This document shows positions 34,234 to 45,708 of a stretch of DNA of 64,000 nt, piece after piece. The translations under genes and the position numbers were made by a program. Position 1 is the stretch's first letter; each line of letters starts with the position of its first letter. The stretch spans positions 55,922 to 119,921 of the forward strand of contig NZ_JQZV01000006.1 of the NCBI RefSeq assembly GCF_000769115.1, read 5' to 3'. The DNA comes from Porphyromonas canoris (GTDB taxonomy: Bacteria > Bacteroidota > Bacteroidia > Bacteroidales > Porphyromonadaceae). Under the pieces are notes generated by a model. That model did no database searches. It worked only from the letters and a program-made list of their open reading frames with translations, and was not told the origin of the DNA.

Positions 34234-36357
34234 ATGGCAAAAAAACAAGGAATAGAACTTACAAGAAATATCGGTATCATGGCTCACATCGATGCCGGTA
34301 AAACAACAACCTCTGAACGTATCCTGTTCTATACCGGTCTTACACACAAGATTGGTGAGGTGCACGATGGTGCAGCCACTATGGACTGGATGGAACAAGA
34401 GCAGGAAAGAGGGATAACTATCACATCTGCAGCAACAACTACATCTTGGAACTATGACGGCGATAAGTACAAAATCAACCTTATCGACACTCCGGGACAC
34501 GTTGACTTTACTGTGGAAGTGGAGCGTTCACTCCGTATTCTTGATGGTGCTGTGGCTGCTTTCTGTGCGGTTGGTGGTGTTGAGCCTCAATCCGAAACAG
34601 TTTGGAGACAGGCAGACAAGTACGAAGTGCCTCGTATCGCTTATGTAAACAAGATGGACCGTAGCGGAGCCAACTTCTTTGAAGTGGTTCGCCAACTAAA
34701 GGATGTATTGGGTGCCAATCCATGTCCTATCCAAATACCTATCGGAGCCGAAGAGACTTTCAAAGGCGTTGTCGATCTTGTAACAATGAAGGCGATCTTG
34801 TGGCACGATGAAACAATGGGTGCAGACTACTCGATAGAGGATATCCCTGCAGATCTTCAAGCTGAAGCAGAAGAGTGGAGAGATAAGCTCCTTGAAACTC
34901 TTGCCGATGTTGATGATGCGATCATGGAGAAGTACTTTGAAGATCCATCAGCAATCACAGAGGAAGAGATTCGTGCGGCTATCCGTAAGGGAACACTCTC
35001 AATGCAGATCAACCCGATGCTTTGTGGTTCTTCTTTCAAGAATAAGGGAGTACAAACACTTCTAAATGCTGTTTGTGCTTATCTTCCAAGTCCGGTAGAT
35101 ACTCCTGAAATCGTGGGGACTCTTCCGGGTGATCCTGATACAGAAGTAGTAAGACCGACATCGCCTGATGCCCCTTTGTGCGCTTTGGCATTTAAGATTG
35201 CAACTGACCCTTATGTGGGCCGTCTATGCTTCTTCCGTGTCTATTCCGGACAGTTGGATGCAGGCTCTTATGTTTATAACACAAGAAGCGACAAGAAGGA
35301 GAGAATCTCTCGCTTGTTCCAAATGCACTCTAACAAGCAAAATCCAAAAGACTTTATCGGTTGTGGAGACATTGGCGCCGGTGTAGGATTTAAGGATATT
35401 CGTACAGGAGACACACTCTGTGCAGAAGGACATCCGATGGTGTTGGAGTCTATGGACTTCCCCGATCCTGTTATCGGTATTGCCGTAGAGCCTAAGACTC
35501 AAAAAGACCTTGATAAGCTCGGTGTTGGTCTTTCTAAGCTTGCAGAAGAAGACCCGACATTTACCGTTCAAACAAACGAAGAGACAGGTCAGACCGTTAT
35601 CTCCGGTATGGGTGAGCTTCACCTTGAGATCATCATTGACCGTCTTAAACGTGAGTTTAAGGTAGAGTGTAACCAAGGTAAGCCTCAAGTGTCTTATAAG
35701 GAAGCTATCTCTAAGAGCGTAGAACTTCGTGAGACTTATAAGAAACAAACCGGTGGTCGTGGTAAGTTCGCGGATATGATTGTCCGCGTAGAGCCTGCCG
35801 ATGCTGAGTTTGAAGGCGAACTTCAATTTATTGACGAAGTGAAAGGTGGTAACATTCCAAGAGAATTTATTCCATCTATTCAGAAGGGATTCCTACGTGC
35901 CATGAAGAACGGTGTGCTTGCAGGATATCCGCTTGATAAGTTGAAAGTAACCGTGATAGATGGTTCTTATCACCCCGTGGACTCTGACCAGCTTTCTTAC
36001 GAAATCTGTGCTATTCAGGCGTTCAAGAGTGCAGCCGAAAAGGCAGGACCTATACTTCTTGAACCAATCATGAAGATAGAGGTTGTAACTCCGGAAGAGA
36101 GCATGGGTGATGTGATCGGCGACCTTAACAAGCGTAGAGGTCAGGTAGAAGGTATGGAAAGCCATCGTACCGGAGCAAGAATCGTTAAGGCTAAAGCTCC
36201 TCTTGCTGAAATGTTCGGCTATGTAACAGCTTTGCGTACTATCACTTCAGGTAGAGCAACATCTACAATGACATTCTCTCACTATGCTGAGGTTTCTGCT
36301 AACATCGCTAAAGAGGTGCTTACAGAAGTACAAGGCCGTGTAGACCTTATTAAGTAA
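34234..36357 (+). CDS. fusA: Elongation factor G
   Basis: Ribosomal translocase GTPase of 707 residues from ATG 34234 ([26 protein letters not shown]). The ORF is open to 34210, but the family starts here. G motifs: AHIDAGKT (G1), RGITITSA (G2), DTPGHVDF (G3), NKMD (G4). Domains II-V are complete, with the domain IV loop GSYHPVDSD. No tuf follows; rpsJ comes next after 33 bp. Confidence 0.97.
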   Translation: MAKKQGIELTRNIGIMAHIDAGKTTTSERILFYTGLTHKIGEVHDGAATMDWMEQEQERGITITSAATTTSWNYDGDKYKINLIDTPGHVDFTVEVERSLRILDGAVAAFCAVGGVEPQSETVWRQADKYEVPRIAYVNKMDRSGANFFEVVRQLKDVLGANPCPIQIPIGAEETFKGVVDLVTMKAILWHDETMGADYSIEDIPADLQAEAEEWRDKLLETLADVDDAIMEKYFEDPSAITEEEIRAAIRKGTLSMQINPMLCGSSFKNKGVQTLLNAVCAYLPSPVDTPEIVGTLPGDPDTEVVRPTSPDAPLCALAFKIATDPYVGRLCFFRVYSGQLDAGSYVYNTRSDKKERISRLFQMHSNKQNPKDFIGCGDIGAGVGFKDIRTGDTLCAEGHPMVLESMDFPDPVIGIAVEPKTQKDLDKLGVGLSKLAEEDPTFTVQTNEETGQTVISGMGELHLEIIIDRLKREFKVECNQGKPQVSYKEAISKSVELRETYKKQTGGRGKFADMIVRVEPADAEFEGELQFIDEVKGGNIPREFIPSIQKGFLRAMKNGVLAGYPLDKLKVTVIDGSYHPVDSDQLSYEICAIQAFKSAAEKAGPILLEPIMKIEVVTPEESMGDVIGDLNKRRGQVEGMESHRTGARIVKAKAPLAEMFGYVTALRTITSGRATSTMTFSHYAEVSANIAKEVLTEVQGRVDLIK

Positions 36358-36390
36358 TTAGAAATAGTTCATTTTTGAATCATACATATT

Positions 36391-36702
36391 ATGAGTCAGG
36401 TAATAAGAATCAAAATTAAGTCTTACGATCATCAACTCGTAGATAAGTCGGCTGAAAAGATCGTAAAAGCAGTGAGTGCAACAGGTGTAACTATCTGTGG
36501 TCCTATTCCATTGCCAACACACAAGCGTATATTCACTGTAAACCGCTCTACTTTCGTAAACAAGAAGAGCCGTGAGCAGTTTCAGCTCTCTACATTTAAG
36601 AGATTGATCGACATCTTGAATGCTACTCCTTCAACTGTTGACGCTTTGGCGCGTTTGGAGTTGCCAAGTGGTGTTGAGATCGAGATTAAGACAAATATTT
36701 AA
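36391..36702 (+). CDS. rpsJ: 30S ribosomal protein S10 (NusE)
   Basis: 103 residues. S10 is a head protein of the 30S subunit and also the NusE factor in transcription-translation coupling. [38 protein letters not shown] and SREQF are conserved. It opens the S10 block directly behind fusA. Confidence 0.97.
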   Translation: MSQVIRIKIKSYDHQLVDKSAEKIVKAVSATGVTICGPIPLPTHKRIFTVNRSTFVNKKSREQFQLSTFKRLIDILNATPSTVDALARLELPSGVEIEIKTNI

Positions 36703-36729
36703 TGTTCATTATTTATATATTCAACTGAA

Positions 36730-37347
36730 ATGCCAGGATTATTAGGAAAAAAAATCGGAATGATTTCCGTTTTCAGTGCCGAGGGTAGAAATGTACCATG
36801 CACTGTTATCGAAGTAGGTCCTTGTGTTGTAACCCAGGTGAAGACTGTGGAGACAGATGGTTATGAAGCTATCCAACTTGGCTTTGTGGACAAGAAGGAA
36901 AAGCACACATCCAAACCTCTTCAAGGTCACTTCAAGAAAAGTGGTGTTACACCCAAGAGATTCTTGGCCGAGTTCAAAAACTATGAAGAAGAGTACAAGT
37001 TGGGCGATGTCCTTACTGTCGACTTCTTTGAAAATGCAGGCTTTGTTGACGTAATAGGCAAGTCTAAAGGTAAAGGCTTCCAAGGCGTCGTGAAGCGTCA
37101 TGGTTTTGGTGGTGTGGGTCAAAGTACTCACGGTCAGCACAACCGTTTGCGTGCTCCGGGTTCTATCGGTGCTTGTTCTACTCCTGCAAGAGTATTCAAA
37201 GGTACTCGTATGGCTGGTCAGACAGGAAATAAGAGAGTAACTATGCAGAACTTGGAAGTAGTTAAGGTCCTTCCAGAAAACAATTTGCTTCTTGTGAAGG
37301 GTTCCATACCGGGAGCTAATGGTTCAATCGTATTAATAGAAAAGTAA
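36730..37347 (+). CDS. rplC: 50S ribosomal protein L3
   Basis: 205 residues. L3 starts 50S assembly and reaches towards the peptidyl transferase centre. Its start is [16 protein letters not shown]. The central extension [16 protein letters not shown]...[16 protein letters not shown] carries the conserved glutamine that is methylated by PrmB in other bacteria. Only 2 bp separate it from rplD. Confidence 0.97.
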   Translation: MPGLLGKKIGMISVFSAEGRNVPCTVIEVGPCVVTQVKTVETDGYEAIQLGFVDKKEKHTSKPLQGHFKKSGVTPKRFLAEFKNYEEEYKLGDVLTVDFFENAGFVDVIGKSKGKGFQGVVKRHGFGGVGQSTHGQHNRLRAPGSIGACSTPARVFKGTRMAGQTGNKRVTMQNLEVVKVLPENNLLLVKGSIPGANGSIVLIEK

Positions 37348-37349
37348 AC

Positions 37350-37979
37350 ATGGAGGTAAAAGTTTTAGATATCAACGGTGTAGAAACCGGCAGAACAGTA
37401 ACTCTTCCGGAGAGTCTATTTGGCATTGAACCTAATGACCATGCTATCTATTTGGCTGTAAAGCAGTATAGAGCAAACCAACGCCAAGGAACACATGCCA
37501 CTAAGGAAAGAAGCATGCTCAGCGGTAGTACTCGCAAGCTGATCCGTCAAAAGGGTTCAGGTGGAGCGCGTAGAGGTGATATTAACTCTCCTCTTCTTCG
37601 TGGTGGTGCTACAGTGTTTGGCCCTCAACCGAGAAGCTACCGTCAGAAGTTGAACAAGAAGGTGAAAAACCTTGCAAGAGCTTCTGCTTTGAGCTATAAG
37701 GCAAAGAACCAAGAGGTGATTGTTGTAGAAGATTTCTCTTTTGAATCTCCTAAGACAAAGCGGTTCGTGGGTATCCTTAAAGCCCTTAAGGTGGATGCTG
37801 CGCGTACATTGATGGTTTTGAATAATGCGGATAATTTTGTATATTTGTCCGCTCGTAATATTCCCAATGTGAGCCTTATGAATGTTAAACTCTTGAACAC
37901 TTACAAGGTTTTGGAGTCTAAATATATGGTCATTACAGAGAGCGCACTTGGTGAAATGGTTAATGTTTTGAACGCATAA
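37350..37979 (+). CDS. rplD: 50S ribosomal protein L4
   Basis: 209 residues. L4 lines the peptide exit tunnel with its loop and in E. coli represses the S10 operon. The tunnel loop region [18 protein letters not shown]...[14 protein letters not shown] is intact, without the changes linked to macrolide resistance. It lies within the S10 block. Confidence 0.96.
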   Translation: MEVKVLDINGVETGRTVTLPESLFGIEPNDHAIYLAVKQYRANQRQGTHATKERSMLSGSTRKLIRQKGSGGARRGDINSPLLRGGATVFGPQPRSYRQKLNKKVKNLARASALSYKAKNQEVIVVEDFSFESPKTKRFVGILKALKVDAARTLMVLNNADNFVYLSARNIPNVSLMNVKLLNTYKVLESKYMVITESALGEMVNVLNA

Positions 37980-37998
37980 TAATAACACGACGTAAGCA

Positions 37999-38292
37999 AT
38001 GAGTATTCTAATTAAGCCTATCATCACTGAGAAGCAAACAGAAATTACTGAAAACATGCCTAACAGGTATGGCTTCCGTGTTTCTCGTGATGCGAACAAG
38101 ATTGAGATTAAGAATGCCATCAAGAAACTTTATGGTGTGGACGTTAAGAGCGTTAATACCATGAACTATGATGGTAAGAGACAAGTAAGATATACAAAAG
38201 GTGGAGTAATCCGCGGTAGAAAAAGTGCATTTAAGAAAGCTGTTGTTACCATTGAAGAAGGTCAAACAATAGACTTCTATAGCAATATCTAA
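37999..38292 (+). CDS. rplW: 50S ribosomal protein L23
   Basis: 97 residues. It forms the rim of the exit tunnel where trigger factor and SRP dock. IKPIITEKQTEITE at the start, FRVSRDANKIEIKNAIKKLYGVDVKSVNT, and the basic loop are typical. The next gene, rplB, is 8 bp away. Confidence 0.96.
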   Translation: MSILIKPIITEKQTEITENMPNRYGFRVSRDANKIEIKNAIKKLYGVDVKSVNTMNYDGKRQVRYTKGGVIRGRKSAFKKAVVTIEEGQTIDFYSNI

Positions 38293-38300
38293 TTTAAGAA

Positions 38301-39125
38301 ATGGGAATACGTAAATTGAAGCCCACTACCCCTGGGCAGAGACACAAAGTTATTGGCGCATTCGATAAGATCACTGCAAGTGCGCCAGAGAAATCTCTTG
38401 TTGTGGGTAAGAAGCGTACCGGTGGTCGTAACAACACCGGTAAGATGACAATGCGCTATATTGGTGGCGGTCACAAAAAGCGTTTCAGACTTATTGATTT
38501 CAAGAGAAATAGAGATGGTATCCCGGCAACCGTTAAGAGCATCGAGTACGATCCAAACAGATCAGCTCGTATTGCCCTACTTTACTATGTAGATGGTGTA
38601 AAGACCTATATCGTTGCACCTGACGGCTTGCAAGTGGGACAAACAGTGATGTCAGGTAGCCAGGCAGCTCCCGAAGTTGGAAATGCCTTGCCACTTCAAA
38701 ACATTCCTATCGGTTCTGTAATTCACAATATCGAACTTAGACCCGGTCAAGGTGCTAAGCTTGTGAGAAGTGCCGGTGCGTTTGCTCAACTTACCTCCAG
38801 AGAAGGTACTTATGCTGTGATTAAGATGCCTTCAGGAGAGACTCGTAGAATTCTTTCTGCTTGTAAAGCAACTATTGGTGGTGTCGGTAACTCCGACCAC
38901 GCTCTTGAACGTTCCGGTAAGGCCGGTCGCTCTCGCTGGTTGGGTAGAAGACCGCATAACCGTGGTGTGGTAATGAACCCGGTGGATCACCCAATGGGTG
39001 GTGGTGAAGGACGTGCTTCCGGAGGTCACCCTCGCTCTCGTACAGGTCTTTATTCTAAGGGCTTGAAGACAAGAGCTCCTAAAAAGCACTCTTCTAAGTA
39101 CATCATAGAAAGAAGAAAGAAGTAA
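38301..39125 (+). CDS. rplB: 50S ribosomal protein L2
   Basis: 274 residues. A large 23S-binding protein needed for subunit joining and peptidyl transfer. [10 protein letters not shown]-type start ([23 protein letters not shown]), [14 protein letters not shown], and the conserved C-terminal [15 protein letters not shown] with its functionally important histidine are all present. Confidence 0.97.
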   Translation: MGIRKLKPTTPGQRHKVIGAFDKITASAPEKSLVVGKKRTGGRNNTGKMTMRYIGGGHKKRFRLIDFKRNRDGIPATVKSIEYDPNRSARIALLYYVDGVKTYIVAPDGLQVGQTVMSGSQAAPEVGNALPLQNIPIGSVIHNIELRPGQGAKLVRSAGAFAQLTSREGTYAVIKMPSGETRRILSACKATIGGVGNSDHALERSGKAGRSRWLGRRPHNRGVVMNPVDHPMGGGEGRASGGHPRSRTGLYSKGLKTRAPKKHSSKYIIERRKK

Positions 39126-39148
39126 ACTTATTTTAGAAAAGAAAAACT

Positions 39149-39418
39149 ATGAGTCGTTCATTAAAAAAAGGACCATATATCAATGTGAAGTTGGAGAAGA
39201 AGATTCTTGCCATGAATGAAAGTGGTAAGAAGTCTGTGATCAAGACGTGGTCAAGAGCTACGATGATTTCTCCGGACTTTGTGGGTCATACAGTTGCTGT
39301 CCATAATGGTAACAAGTTTATCCCTGTTTTCATCACAGAAAATATGGTAGGGCATAAACTTGGGGAGTTTTCTCCAACACGTACGTTCCGTGGACATGGT
39401 GGCAATAAGAAGCGTTAA
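39149..39418 (+). CDS. rpsS: 30S ribosomal protein S19
   Basis: 89 residues. It pairs with S13 in the 30S head and contacts the A-site finger. [35 protein letters not shown] and [16 protein letters not shown] are the usual signatures. Confidence 0.97.
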   Translation: MSRSLKKGPYINVKLEKKILAMNESGKKSVIKTWSRATMISPDFVGHTVAVHNGNKFIPVFITENMVGHKLGEFSPTRTFRGHGGNKKR

Positions 39419-39466
39419 GCGATCCCAAAGTAAGTAATAGTAATATAGAACAACTAAGAACACATT

Positions 39467-39874
39467 ATGGGTAAAAGAAAACAAGTGTCGGCAAACGCAC
39501 GTAAAGAAAATAATAAAACACTCTACTTCGCAAAGCTTAACAATGTTCCTACTTCTCCTCGTAAGATGAGATATGTGGTGGACATGGTGAGAGGAATGGA
39601 AGTAAACAGAGCTCTGGGTGTGCTTCAGTTTTCAAACAAGGAAGCCTCAAGAAGAGTTGAAAAACTGCTCCGTTCTGCTATTGCCAATTGGGAAGCAAAG
39701 AACGAACGTCGTGCCGACGATGGTGAGCTGTTTGTAAGTAGAGTATTTGTTGATGAGGCTGTGACTCTGAAGAGATTGAGACCTGCTCCACAGGGAAGAG
39801 GTTATAGAATCCGTAAGAGATCTAATCATGTAACTCTATATGTAGATACACTTAATTCATCTGTAAAAAACTAA
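39467..39874 (+). CDS. rplV: 50S ribosomal protein L22
   Basis: 135 residues with a short N-terminal extension ([18 protein letters not shown]). [29 protein letters not shown] and the beta-hairpin lining the exit tunnel ([24 protein letters not shown]) are present and show no macrolide-resistance-type deletion. Confidence 0.96.
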   Translation: MGKRKQVSANARKENNKTLYFAKLNNVPTSPRKMRYVVDMVRGMEVNRALGVLQFSNKEASRRVEKLLRSAIANWEAKNERRADDGELFVSRVFVDEAVTLKRLRPAPQGRGYRIRKRSNHVTLYVDTLNSSVKN

Positions 39875-39880
39875 TTTTAG

Positions 39881-40612
39881 ATGGGACAAAAGATTAATCC
39901 AATAAGTAACCGTTTGGGTATCGTACGTGGATGGGATTCTAACTGGTTTGGTAAAAAGAAAGATTTTGCCGATACAATTTATGAAGACAGTAAGCTACGT
40001 AAGTACCTCGATGCTCGTTTGGCTAAAGCAAGTGTATCTCGTATAGTTATAGAGCGTACATTCAAACTTATCACAATAACAATCTGTACTTCTCGCCCCG
40101 GTTTTATTATCGGAAAGGGAGGTCAAGAGGTTGATAAGTTGAAAGAGGAGCTTAAGAAGATCACAGATAAAGATGTTCAGCTTAATATTTTTGAGATAAG
40201 AAGACCTGAACTTGATGCTGTTATTGTAGCAAATACTATTGCTCGCCAGTTGGAGGGTAAGATGGCTTACAGAAGAGCTATAAAGACAGCTATTGCTTCT
40301 ACCATGAGAGCCGGAGCGGAAGGTATCAAGATTCAAATCTCCGGACGTCTTAACGGAGCAGAAATGGCTCGCTCGGAAATGTTTAAAGAAGGACGTACTC
40401 CACTTCATACTTTGAGAGCGGATATTGACTATTGTCATGCGGAAGCTCTTACTAAGGTAGGTCTACTTGGTATAAAGGTTTGGATCTGTAAAGGTGAAGT
40501 GTACGGTAAGAGAGAGTTGACTCCTAATTTTACAGCTGCTAAGGAATCCGGCAGACGTGAAAATAATAGAGGTGGTAGAGATGCTCGCCGAGGAAGAAGA
40601 CAGAACCGTTAA
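39881..40612 (+). CDS. rpsC: 30S ribosomal protein S3
   Basis: 243 residues. It is part of the mRNA entry tunnel. [23 protein letters not shown] at the start, a KH domain with [18 protein letters not shown], and the C-terminal domain with [12 protein letters not shown]. The C-terminus has a basic, Arg/Gly-rich tail ([19 protein letters not shown]). Confidence 0.97.
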   Translation: MGQKINPISNRLGIVRGWDSNWFGKKKDFADTIYEDSKLRKYLDARLAKASVSRIVIERTFKLITITICTSRPGFIIGKGGQEVDKLKEELKKITDKDVQLNIFEIRRPELDAVIVANTIARQLEGKMAYRRAIKTAIASTMRAGAEGIKIQISGRLNGAEMARSEMFKEGRTPLHTLRADIDYCHAEALTKVGLLGIKVWICKGEVYGKRELTPNFTAAKESGRRENNRGGRDARRGRRQNR

Positions 40613-40635
40613 TGTAAGAAGAAAGATTTATCATC

Positions 40636-41067
40636 ATGTTACAACCTAAAAAAACTAAATTTAGAAGGCAGCAAAAAGGTCGCATGAGAGGTGTGGCTCA
40701 GAGAGGTAATCAGCTTTCTTTCGGTTCTTTTGGTATCAAATCGCTTCAAAGCAAGTGGATTACCGGTAGACAGATTGAAGCTGCTCGTATTGCTGTAACA
40801 AGATATATGCAACGTCAAGGTCAAGTTTGGGTACGTATTTTCCCTGATAAGCCTATTACTAAGAAGCCAGCCGAAGTGCGTATGGGTAAAGGTAAAGGTG
40901 CTCCGGAAGGTTTTGTGGCACCAGTTACTCCCGGTCGTATGCTGTTCGAAGTAGAAGGAGTTCCATTTGCCGTGGCTAAAGAAGCTCTTCGACTTGCAGC
41001 ACAGAAGTTGCCTGTAACAACAAAATTTGTTGTTCGCAGAGATTATGAACACAAAACTAATGCGTAA
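40636..41067 (+). CDS. rplP: 50S ribosomal protein L16
   Basis: 143 residues. It organises the A-site tRNA region of the 50S subunit. [39 protein letters not shown]-like segment ([19 protein letters not shown]) and the C-terminal [12 protein letters not shown] are conserved. Confidence 0.97.
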   Translation: MLQPKKTKFRRQQKGRMRGVAQRGNQLSFGSFGIKSLQSKWITGRQIEAARIAVTRYMQRQGQVWVRIFPDKPITKKPAEVRMGKGKGAPEGFVAPVTPGRMLFEVEGVPFAVAKEALRLAAQKLPVTTKFVVRRDYEHKTNA

Positions 41068-41073
41068 TCGAAA

Positions 41074-41271
41074 ATGAAGAGTAAAGAAATAAGAGAGCTG
41101 AGCATAGAGGAGCTAAAGGAAAGACTCCAAGCTGAAGAAGAAGCTTACAATAAGATGCTTCTTGTTCATGCTGTTACTCCACTAGACAAGCCATCGGATA
41201 TTACAGCTAAGCGTAAATTCGTGGCAAGACTTAAAACTATTCTTCACGAAAGAATATCAGAAACTAATTAA
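41074..41271 (+). CDS. rpmC: 50S ribosomal protein L29
   Basis: A 65-residue helical hairpin next to the exit tunnel. KSKEIRELSIEELKERLQAEEEAY and the second helix KRKFVARLKTILHERI are clear. It lies 6 bp after rplP. Confidence 0.94.
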   Translation: MKSKEIRELSIEELKERLQAEEEAYNKMLLVHAVTPLDKPSDITAKRKFVARLKTILHERISETN

Positions 41272-41283
41272 TGTCCCTACCTT

Positions 41284-41538
41284 ATGGAAAGAAATTTAAG
41301 AAAAGTAAGACAGGGCGTTGTCTCTAGCAATAAGATGGATAAAACCATAACTGTTGCTGTAAAGTGGAAAGAGAAACACCCCATTTATGGTAAGTTTGTA
41401 AACAAAACTAAGAAGTATCACGCTCATGATGAGAAAAATGAGTGCAACATAGGCGATACTGTAAGGATCATGGAAACAAGACCTTTGAGTAAGACTAAGC
41501 GTTGGAGATTGACTTCTATAATTGAAAGAGCGAAATAA
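41284..41538 (+). CDS. rpsQ: 30S ribosomal protein S17
   Basis: 84 residues with an OB-fold. [21 protein letters not shown], the [16 protein letters not shown] segment and [13 protein letters not shown] are the family signatures. rplN follows after 2 bp. Confidence 0.96.
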   Translation: MERNLRKVRQGVVSSNKMDKTITVAVKWKEKHPIYGKFVNKTKKYHAHDEKNECNIGDTVRIMETRPLSKTKRWRLTSIIERAK

Positions 41539-41540
41539 TC

Positions 41541-41906
41541 ATGATACAGCAAGAATCAAGACTAGTCGTAGCCGACAATAGCGGCGCAAAGGAGGTCCTT
41601 TGTATTCGTGTTCTTGGGGGAACAAAGAGACGATATGCAGGTATAGGAGATGTTATTGTTGTGTCAGTGAAGAGTGTGATCCCATCTTCAGATGTGAAGA
41701 AGGGAGCTGTATCGAAAGCTCTTATTGTTCGCACAAAGAAGGAGATCAGACGTCCGGATGGCTCATACATTAGATTTGATGATAATGCATGTGTCCTTCT
41801 TAATGCAGCCGGCGATATCCGTGGTAGTCGTATCTTTGGTCCTGTAGCTCGTGAGCTTAGAACTAAAAACATGAAAGTGGTATCATTGGCACCCGAAGTG
41901 CTATAA
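41541..41906 (+). CDS. rplN: 50S ribosomal protein L14
   Basis: 121 residues. It lies at the subunit interface and is the docking site of silencing factor Rsf[28 protein letters not shown] and [13 protein letters not shown] are textbook L14. Confidence 0.97.
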   Translation: MIQQESRLVVADNSGAKEVLCIRVLGGTKRRYAGIGDVIVVSVKSVIPSSDVKKGAVSKALIVRTKKEIRRPDGSYIRFDDNACVLLNAAGDIRGSRIFGPVARELRTKNMKVVSLAPEVL

Positions 41907-41944
41907 CTCTTTCACTATTATATACACATATATACATAAAGACA

Positions 41945-42265
41945 ATGAGTAAGCTACATATTAAAAAGGGCGATACTGTGTATGTGAATGCTGGTGAAGA
42001 TAAAGGCGCAACCGGACGTGTACTCAGTGTAGATCCCACAAAAAAGAGAGCTATAGTAGAAGGCGTAAATGTTATTACTAAAGCTACTAAGCCTAATGCA
42101 AAACAGCCACAAGGCGGTCTGGTTAAGATAGAAGCTCCTATCCATATTTCAAACCTCAATGTGGTTGATCCATCTACGGGAAAACCTACTCGTATAGGTC
42201 GTAAGGATGATGGTAAAGGCAATTTGGTTCGTTATTCTAAAAAATCTGGAGAGCTGATAAAGTAA
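41945..42265 (+). CDS. rplX: 50S ribosomal protein L24
   Basis: 106 residues. It is an early 50S assembly protein. The KOW motif [36 protein letters not shown] is near the N-terminus, and [17 protein letters not shown] follows. Its stop codon overlaps the rplE start by one base. Confidence 0.96.
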   Translation: MSKLHIKKGDTVYVNAGEDKGATGRVLSVDPTKKRAIVEGVNVITKATKPNAKQPQGGLVKIEAPIHISNLNVVDPSTGKPTRIGRKDDGKGNLVRYSKKSGELIK

Positions 42266-42825
42266 TGAGTACTGTAAATAACCTACAAAAAGATTATAAG
42301 GAGCGTATTGTTCCTGCTCTTATGAAAGAGTTTGGCTACTCCACAGTAATGCAGGTTCCTGCTATTAAGAAGATTGTTATCAATCAAGGAATCGGTCAGG
42401 CTGTGGCAGACAAGAAGCTCATAGATGTTGCTATTTCTGAACTCACAGCTATTACAGGACAGAAAGCAGTTGCAACTCTTTCTAAGAAGGATATCTCAAA
42501 CTTTAAGTTGAGAAAGAAGATGCCTATTGGTGTTATGGTAACTCTTAGAAGAGAAAAAATGTATGAGTTCCTAGAAAGACTTGTGCGTGTTGCTCTTCCT
42601 CGTATCCGTGACTTTAAGGGTATTAATAGTAAGCTTGATGGTAGAGGTAATTATACTTTGGGTGTGAGTGAACAGATTATTTTCCCTGAAATTAATTTGG
42701 ATTCTATCACTAAAATAATGGGTATGAATATTACCTTTGTAACATCGGCACAAACTGATGAGGAGGGTTACGCTTTGTTGAAGCATTTTGGCCTTCCATT
42801 CAATAATGCTAAGAAAGAAGACTAA
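42265..42825 (+). CDS. rplE: 50S ribosomal protein L5
   Basis: 186 residues. It binds 5S rRNA and the P-site tRNA elbow. [53 protein letters not shown] and [19 protein letters not shown] are conserved. Translation is coupled to rplX through the one-base overlap. Confidence 0.97.
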   Translation: MSTVNNLQKDYKERIVPALMKEFGYSTVMQVPAIKKIVINQGIGQAVADKKLIDVAISELTAITGQKAVATLSKKDISNFKLRKKMPIGVMVTLRREKMYEFLERLVRVALPRIRDFKGINSKLDGRGNYTLGVSEQIIFPEINLDSITKIMGMNITFVTSAQTDEEGYALLKHFGLPFNNAKKED

Positions 42826-42836
42826 ATACTAAGAGC

Positions 42837-43106
42837 ATGGCAAAAGAATCAATGAAAGCCCGTGAAGTGAAAAGGGCAAACTTGGTAGCTAAATATGCTA
42901 ATAAACGTGCTCGCCTTAAAGCAGAGGGCGATTATGAGGCATTGCAGGCTATTCCTAAAAACGCTTCACCAGTACGCCTTCATAACAGGTGTAAGATTAC
43001 AGGAAGACCTAAGGGATATATGAGACTATTCGGTCTTTCTCGTATTCAATTTAGAGAAATGGCTTCAAAGGGGCTTATCCCCGGAGTAAAGAAGGCAAGC
43101 TGGTAA
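42837..43106 (+). CDS. rpsN: 30S ribosomal protein S14 (zinc-free type)
   Basis: 89 residues, the long form. [25 protein letters not shown] and the C-terminal [27 protein letters not shown] are clear. Only one cysteine remains, so the CxxC...CxxC zinc site of the short form is absent. Confidence 0.96.
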   Translation: MAKESMKAREVKRANLVAKYANKRARLKAEGDYEALQAIPKNASPVRLHNRCKITGRPKGYMRLFGLSRIQFREMASKGLIPGVKKASW

Positions 43107-43193
43107 TTAACTGGCTGCTTTCTTTTCGTCTGAGTATTTGAAGCAAGTGTTAAATATTGTCCGATTGTTCGGATCAATTTAATTAAAAGTTTT

Positions 43194-43589
43194 ATGACAG
43201 ATCCAATAGCAGATTATCTGACTAGATTGCGTAATGCAATCAGCGCTAATCACCGAGTGGTGGAGATCCCTTCGTCTAAACTTAAACAAGAGATGACTAA
43301 AATCCTTTTTGAAAAAGGCTATATTCTCAACTATAAGTTTGAACAAGATGGCGCTAGAGGTACTATTAAAGTTGCCTTGAAATATAATATGGCTACTAAA
43401 ACTAATGCCATAAAGAAGCTACAAAGAATATCTAAGCCGGGTCTTAGACGTTATGTGGGTTATAAAGATCTTCCTCGTGTTCTTAATGGTCTTGGTATCG
43501 CAATCGTTTCTACTTCTAAGGGAGTTATGACAGACAAGGAAGCACGCGAACTTAGAGTTGGCGGAGAAGTATTGTGTTACGTTTATTGA
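43194..43589 (+). CDS. rpsH: 30S ribosomal protein S8
   Basis: 131 residues. It binds helix 21 of 16S rRNA and in E. coli represses the spc operon. MTDPIADYLTRLRNAI, SKPGLRRYVGYKDLPRVLNGLGIAIVSTSKGVMTDKEAR and GGEVLCYVY are typical. An 87-bp spacer precedes it, the widest in this block. Confidence 0.97.
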   Translation: MTDPIADYLTRLRNAISANHRVVEIPSSKLKQEMTKILFEKGYILNYKFEQDGARGTIKVALKYNMATKTNAIKKLQRISKPGLRRYVGYKDLPRVLNGLGIAIVSTSKGVMTDKEARELRVGGEVLCYVY

Positions 43590-43605
43590 TTAGGAGGAAA
43601 GTATT

Positions 43606-44157
43606 ATGTCTAGAATTGGAAAATTACCTATATCAATACCCGCTGGTGTAACCGTAAACGTAAATGACGATCAGATTGTGGTAAAAGGTCCTAAAGGGGA
43701 GCTTTCACAGAAGATGGATAGTAGAGTTGCGGTAGAAATCAATGACGGTCAACTTACTGTGAATAAGACAGGAGAGACAAAAGAACACAATGCATTTCAC
43801 GGTCTTTACAGATCTCTTATAAACAATATGGTTGTTGGAGTATCTCAAGGATATACTAAAACATTGGAACTTGTTGGTGTGGGCTATAGAGCCGCAAATA
43901 CAGGTCAAGTTCTAGAGTTGTCCCTTGGCTTTACTCACATGATATATCTTCAACTTCCTTCTGAGGTTAAAGTCGAAACTAAGATGGAGAGAAATAAAAA
44001 CCCTCTAATTATTCTTGAATCGGCAGACAAGCAACTTCTCGGACAGGTTTGTGCAAAGATCCGTAGCTTCAGAAAACCTGAACCATACAAGGGTAAGGGT
44101 GTTAAGTTTGAAGGAGAAGTGATCAGAAGAAAGTCTGGTAAAACAGCAGGTAAATAA
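43606..44157 (+). CDS. rplF: 50S ribosomal protein L6
   Basis: 183 residues, two repeated domains near the sarcin-ricin loop. [17 protein letters not shown] at the start and the C-terminal signature [28 protein letters not shown] strong AGGAGG (43592-43597) precedes the ATG, unusual for this cluster. Confidence 0.97.
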   Translation: MSRIGKLPISIPAGVTVNVNDDQIVVKGPKGELSQKMDSRVAVEINDGQLTVNKTGETKEHNAFHGLYRSLINNMVVGVSQGYTKTLELVGVGYRAANTGQVLELSLGFTHMIYLQLPSEVKVETKMERNKNPLIILESADKQLLGQVCAKIRSFRKPEPYKGKGVKFEGEVIRRKSGKTAGK

Positions 44158-44183
44158 TCTCTCTACGTAAACTAAACATTGTT

Positions 44184-44528
44184 ATGAATACAAAAATTCT
44201 AAGAAGACAAAAAATAAAAAGACGTGTGCGTAGGAATATTTTTGGTACTGCTGAAAAGCCTCGCTTGACCGTTTTTAGAAGTAATAAGCAGATTTATGCT
44301 CAGGTAATAGACGATGCAACTGGCAAAACTCTTGCAGCTGCAAGCTCTCTCCCGATGGAAGAAAAACTCCCTAAAAAAGAGATCGCAGCCAAGGTGGGTG
44401 AGATAGTTGCTCAAAATGCAATGAAAGCAGGTGTGAGCACTGTTGTGTTCGATAGAAATGGCTACCTTTATCATGGTAGAGTAAAAGAACTAGCAGATGC
44501 TGCGCGTAAAGCTGGTCTTAAGTTTTAA
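44184..44528 (+). CDS. rplR: 50S ribosomal protein L18
   Basis: 114 residues. It binds 5S rRNA with L5 and L25. [38 protein letters not shown] and [26 protein letters not shown] are characteristic. Confidence 0.97.
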   Translation: MNTKILRRQKIKRRVRRNIFGTAEKPRLTVFRSNKQIYAQVIDDATGKTLAAASSLPMEEKLPKKEIAAKVGEIVAQNAMKAGVSTVVFDRNGYLYHGRVKELADAARKAGLKF

Positions 44529-44548
44529 TAGTAAAAGTCTGTAACGAA

Positions 44549-45055
44549 ATGAATAAAGTGAAATCTGCAAATGGCTTGGAGCTTAAAGATAGGCTTGTCG
44601 CAATAAACAGAGTAACAAAGGTCACCAAGGGAGGACGTACATTTACATTTTCTGCAATTGTTGTTGTTGGAAATGAAGATGGTATCGTTGGTTGGGGACT
44701 TGGTAAGGCTGGAGAAGTTACTGCTGCAATAGCTAAGGGAGCTGAAGCCGCAAAGAAAAATCTCATCCAAGTTCCTGTATATAATGGTACCATCCCTCAC
44801 GAACAATATGCTCGCTTTGGTGGTGCTCGTGTTTTTATCAAACCTGCTTCTACCGGTTCCGGAGTAAAGGCCGGTGGTGCGATGCGTGCTGTTCTTGAGA
44901 GTGTTGGGGTAACTGACGTCTTGGCGAAATCTAAGGGATCTTCTAACCCTCATAACTTGGTGAAAGCTACGATAACCGCACTTTCAGAACTCCGAAGCCC
45001 ATTGGATGTTGCACAGGCCAGAGGTATATCAGTAGAAAAAGTATTTAAAGGCTGA
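44549..45055 (+). CDS. rpsE: 30S ribosomal protein S5
   Basis: 168 residues. It is involved in translational accuracy. The double-stranded-RNA-binding-like N-domain has [31 protein letters not shown] and the C-domain has [38 protein letters not shown]. The spectinomycin-resistance region shows no deletion. Confidence 0.97.
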   Translation: MNKVKSANGLELKDRLVAINRVTKVTKGGRTFTFSAIVVVGNEDGIVGWGLGKAGEVTAAIAKGAEAAKKNLIQVPVYNGTIPHEQYARFGGARVFIKPASTGSGVKAGGAMRAVLESVGVTDVLAKSKGSSNPHNLVKATITALSELRSPLDVAQARGISVEKVFKG

Positions 45056-45060
45056 GAAAG

Positions 45061-45240
45061 ATGAAAACAGTAAAAGTTAAACAAGTCAGAAGTCGTATTC
45101 GTTGTCCGAAAGATCAGAAGGCGGCTCTAGACTCACTTGGTCTCAATAAGTTGAATAGAGTGGTTGAATTACCGGACAATGATGCTACAAGGGGGAACTT
45201 GCATAAAGTGAGACACCTCATAGAGATCGTTGAGGCATAA
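45061..45240 (+). CDS. rpmD: 50S ribosomal protein L30
   Basis: 59 residues, a short gene between rpsE and rplO. It starts MKTVKVKQVRSRIRCPKDQK and contains LNRVVELPDNDATRGNLHKV, a good match to L30. It lies 5 bp after rpsE and 12 bp before rplO. Confidence 0.94.
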   Translation: MKTVKVKQVRSRIRCPKDQKAALDSLGLNKLNRVVELPDNDATRGNLHKVRHLIEIVEA

Positions 45241-45252
45241 AATATTGAAGAT

Positions 45253-45702
45253 ATGAATTTATCAAATTTACGTCCTGCAGAAGGATCTACAAAGTCTCGT
45301 AAGCGTGTTGGTCGTGGTCCAGGTTCTGGTAAAGGTGGTACTTCTACCAGAGGTCACAAGGGGGCACAGTCTCGCTCTGGATACTCTCGTAAGATCGGAT
45401 TTGAAGGGGGACAGATGCCGATACAGCGTCGCCTTCCTAAATTTGGCTTCAAGAATATCAACAGAGTGGAGTATACTCCAATTAATCTCGATACTCTTGC
45501 CGAGATCTCACAAGAGAATAATATCAAAGAATTTAATATAGACACACTTGTAGCTAGAGGTTTGTGTGGAAAGAATGACAGAGTTAAAGTCTTGGGACGA
45601 GGAGAACTTTCTATCTCTATCAAGGTTGAAGCTCATGCTTTCTCTAAAAGTGCAAAAGAGGCTATTGAAGCCCAAGGCGGAACAGCTACAGTGATAAACT
45701 AA
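45253..45702 (+). CDS. rplO: 50S ribosomal protein L15
   Basis: 149 residues. A late 50S assembly protein with a long basic glycine-rich N-terminal arm (SRKRVGRGPGSGKGGTSTRGHKG) and a C-terminal globular part (VKVLGRGELSISIKVEAHAFSKSAKEAIEAQGG). secY follows after 6 bp. Confidence 0.97.
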   Translation: MNLSNLRPAEGSTKSRKRVGRGPGSGKGGTSTRGHKGAQSRSGYSRKIGFEGGQMPIQRRLPKFGFKNINRVEYTPINLDTLAEISQENNIKEFNIDTLVARGLCGKNDRVKVLGRGELSISIKVEAHAFSKSAKEAIEAQGGTATVIN

Positions 45703-45708
45703 TATGCA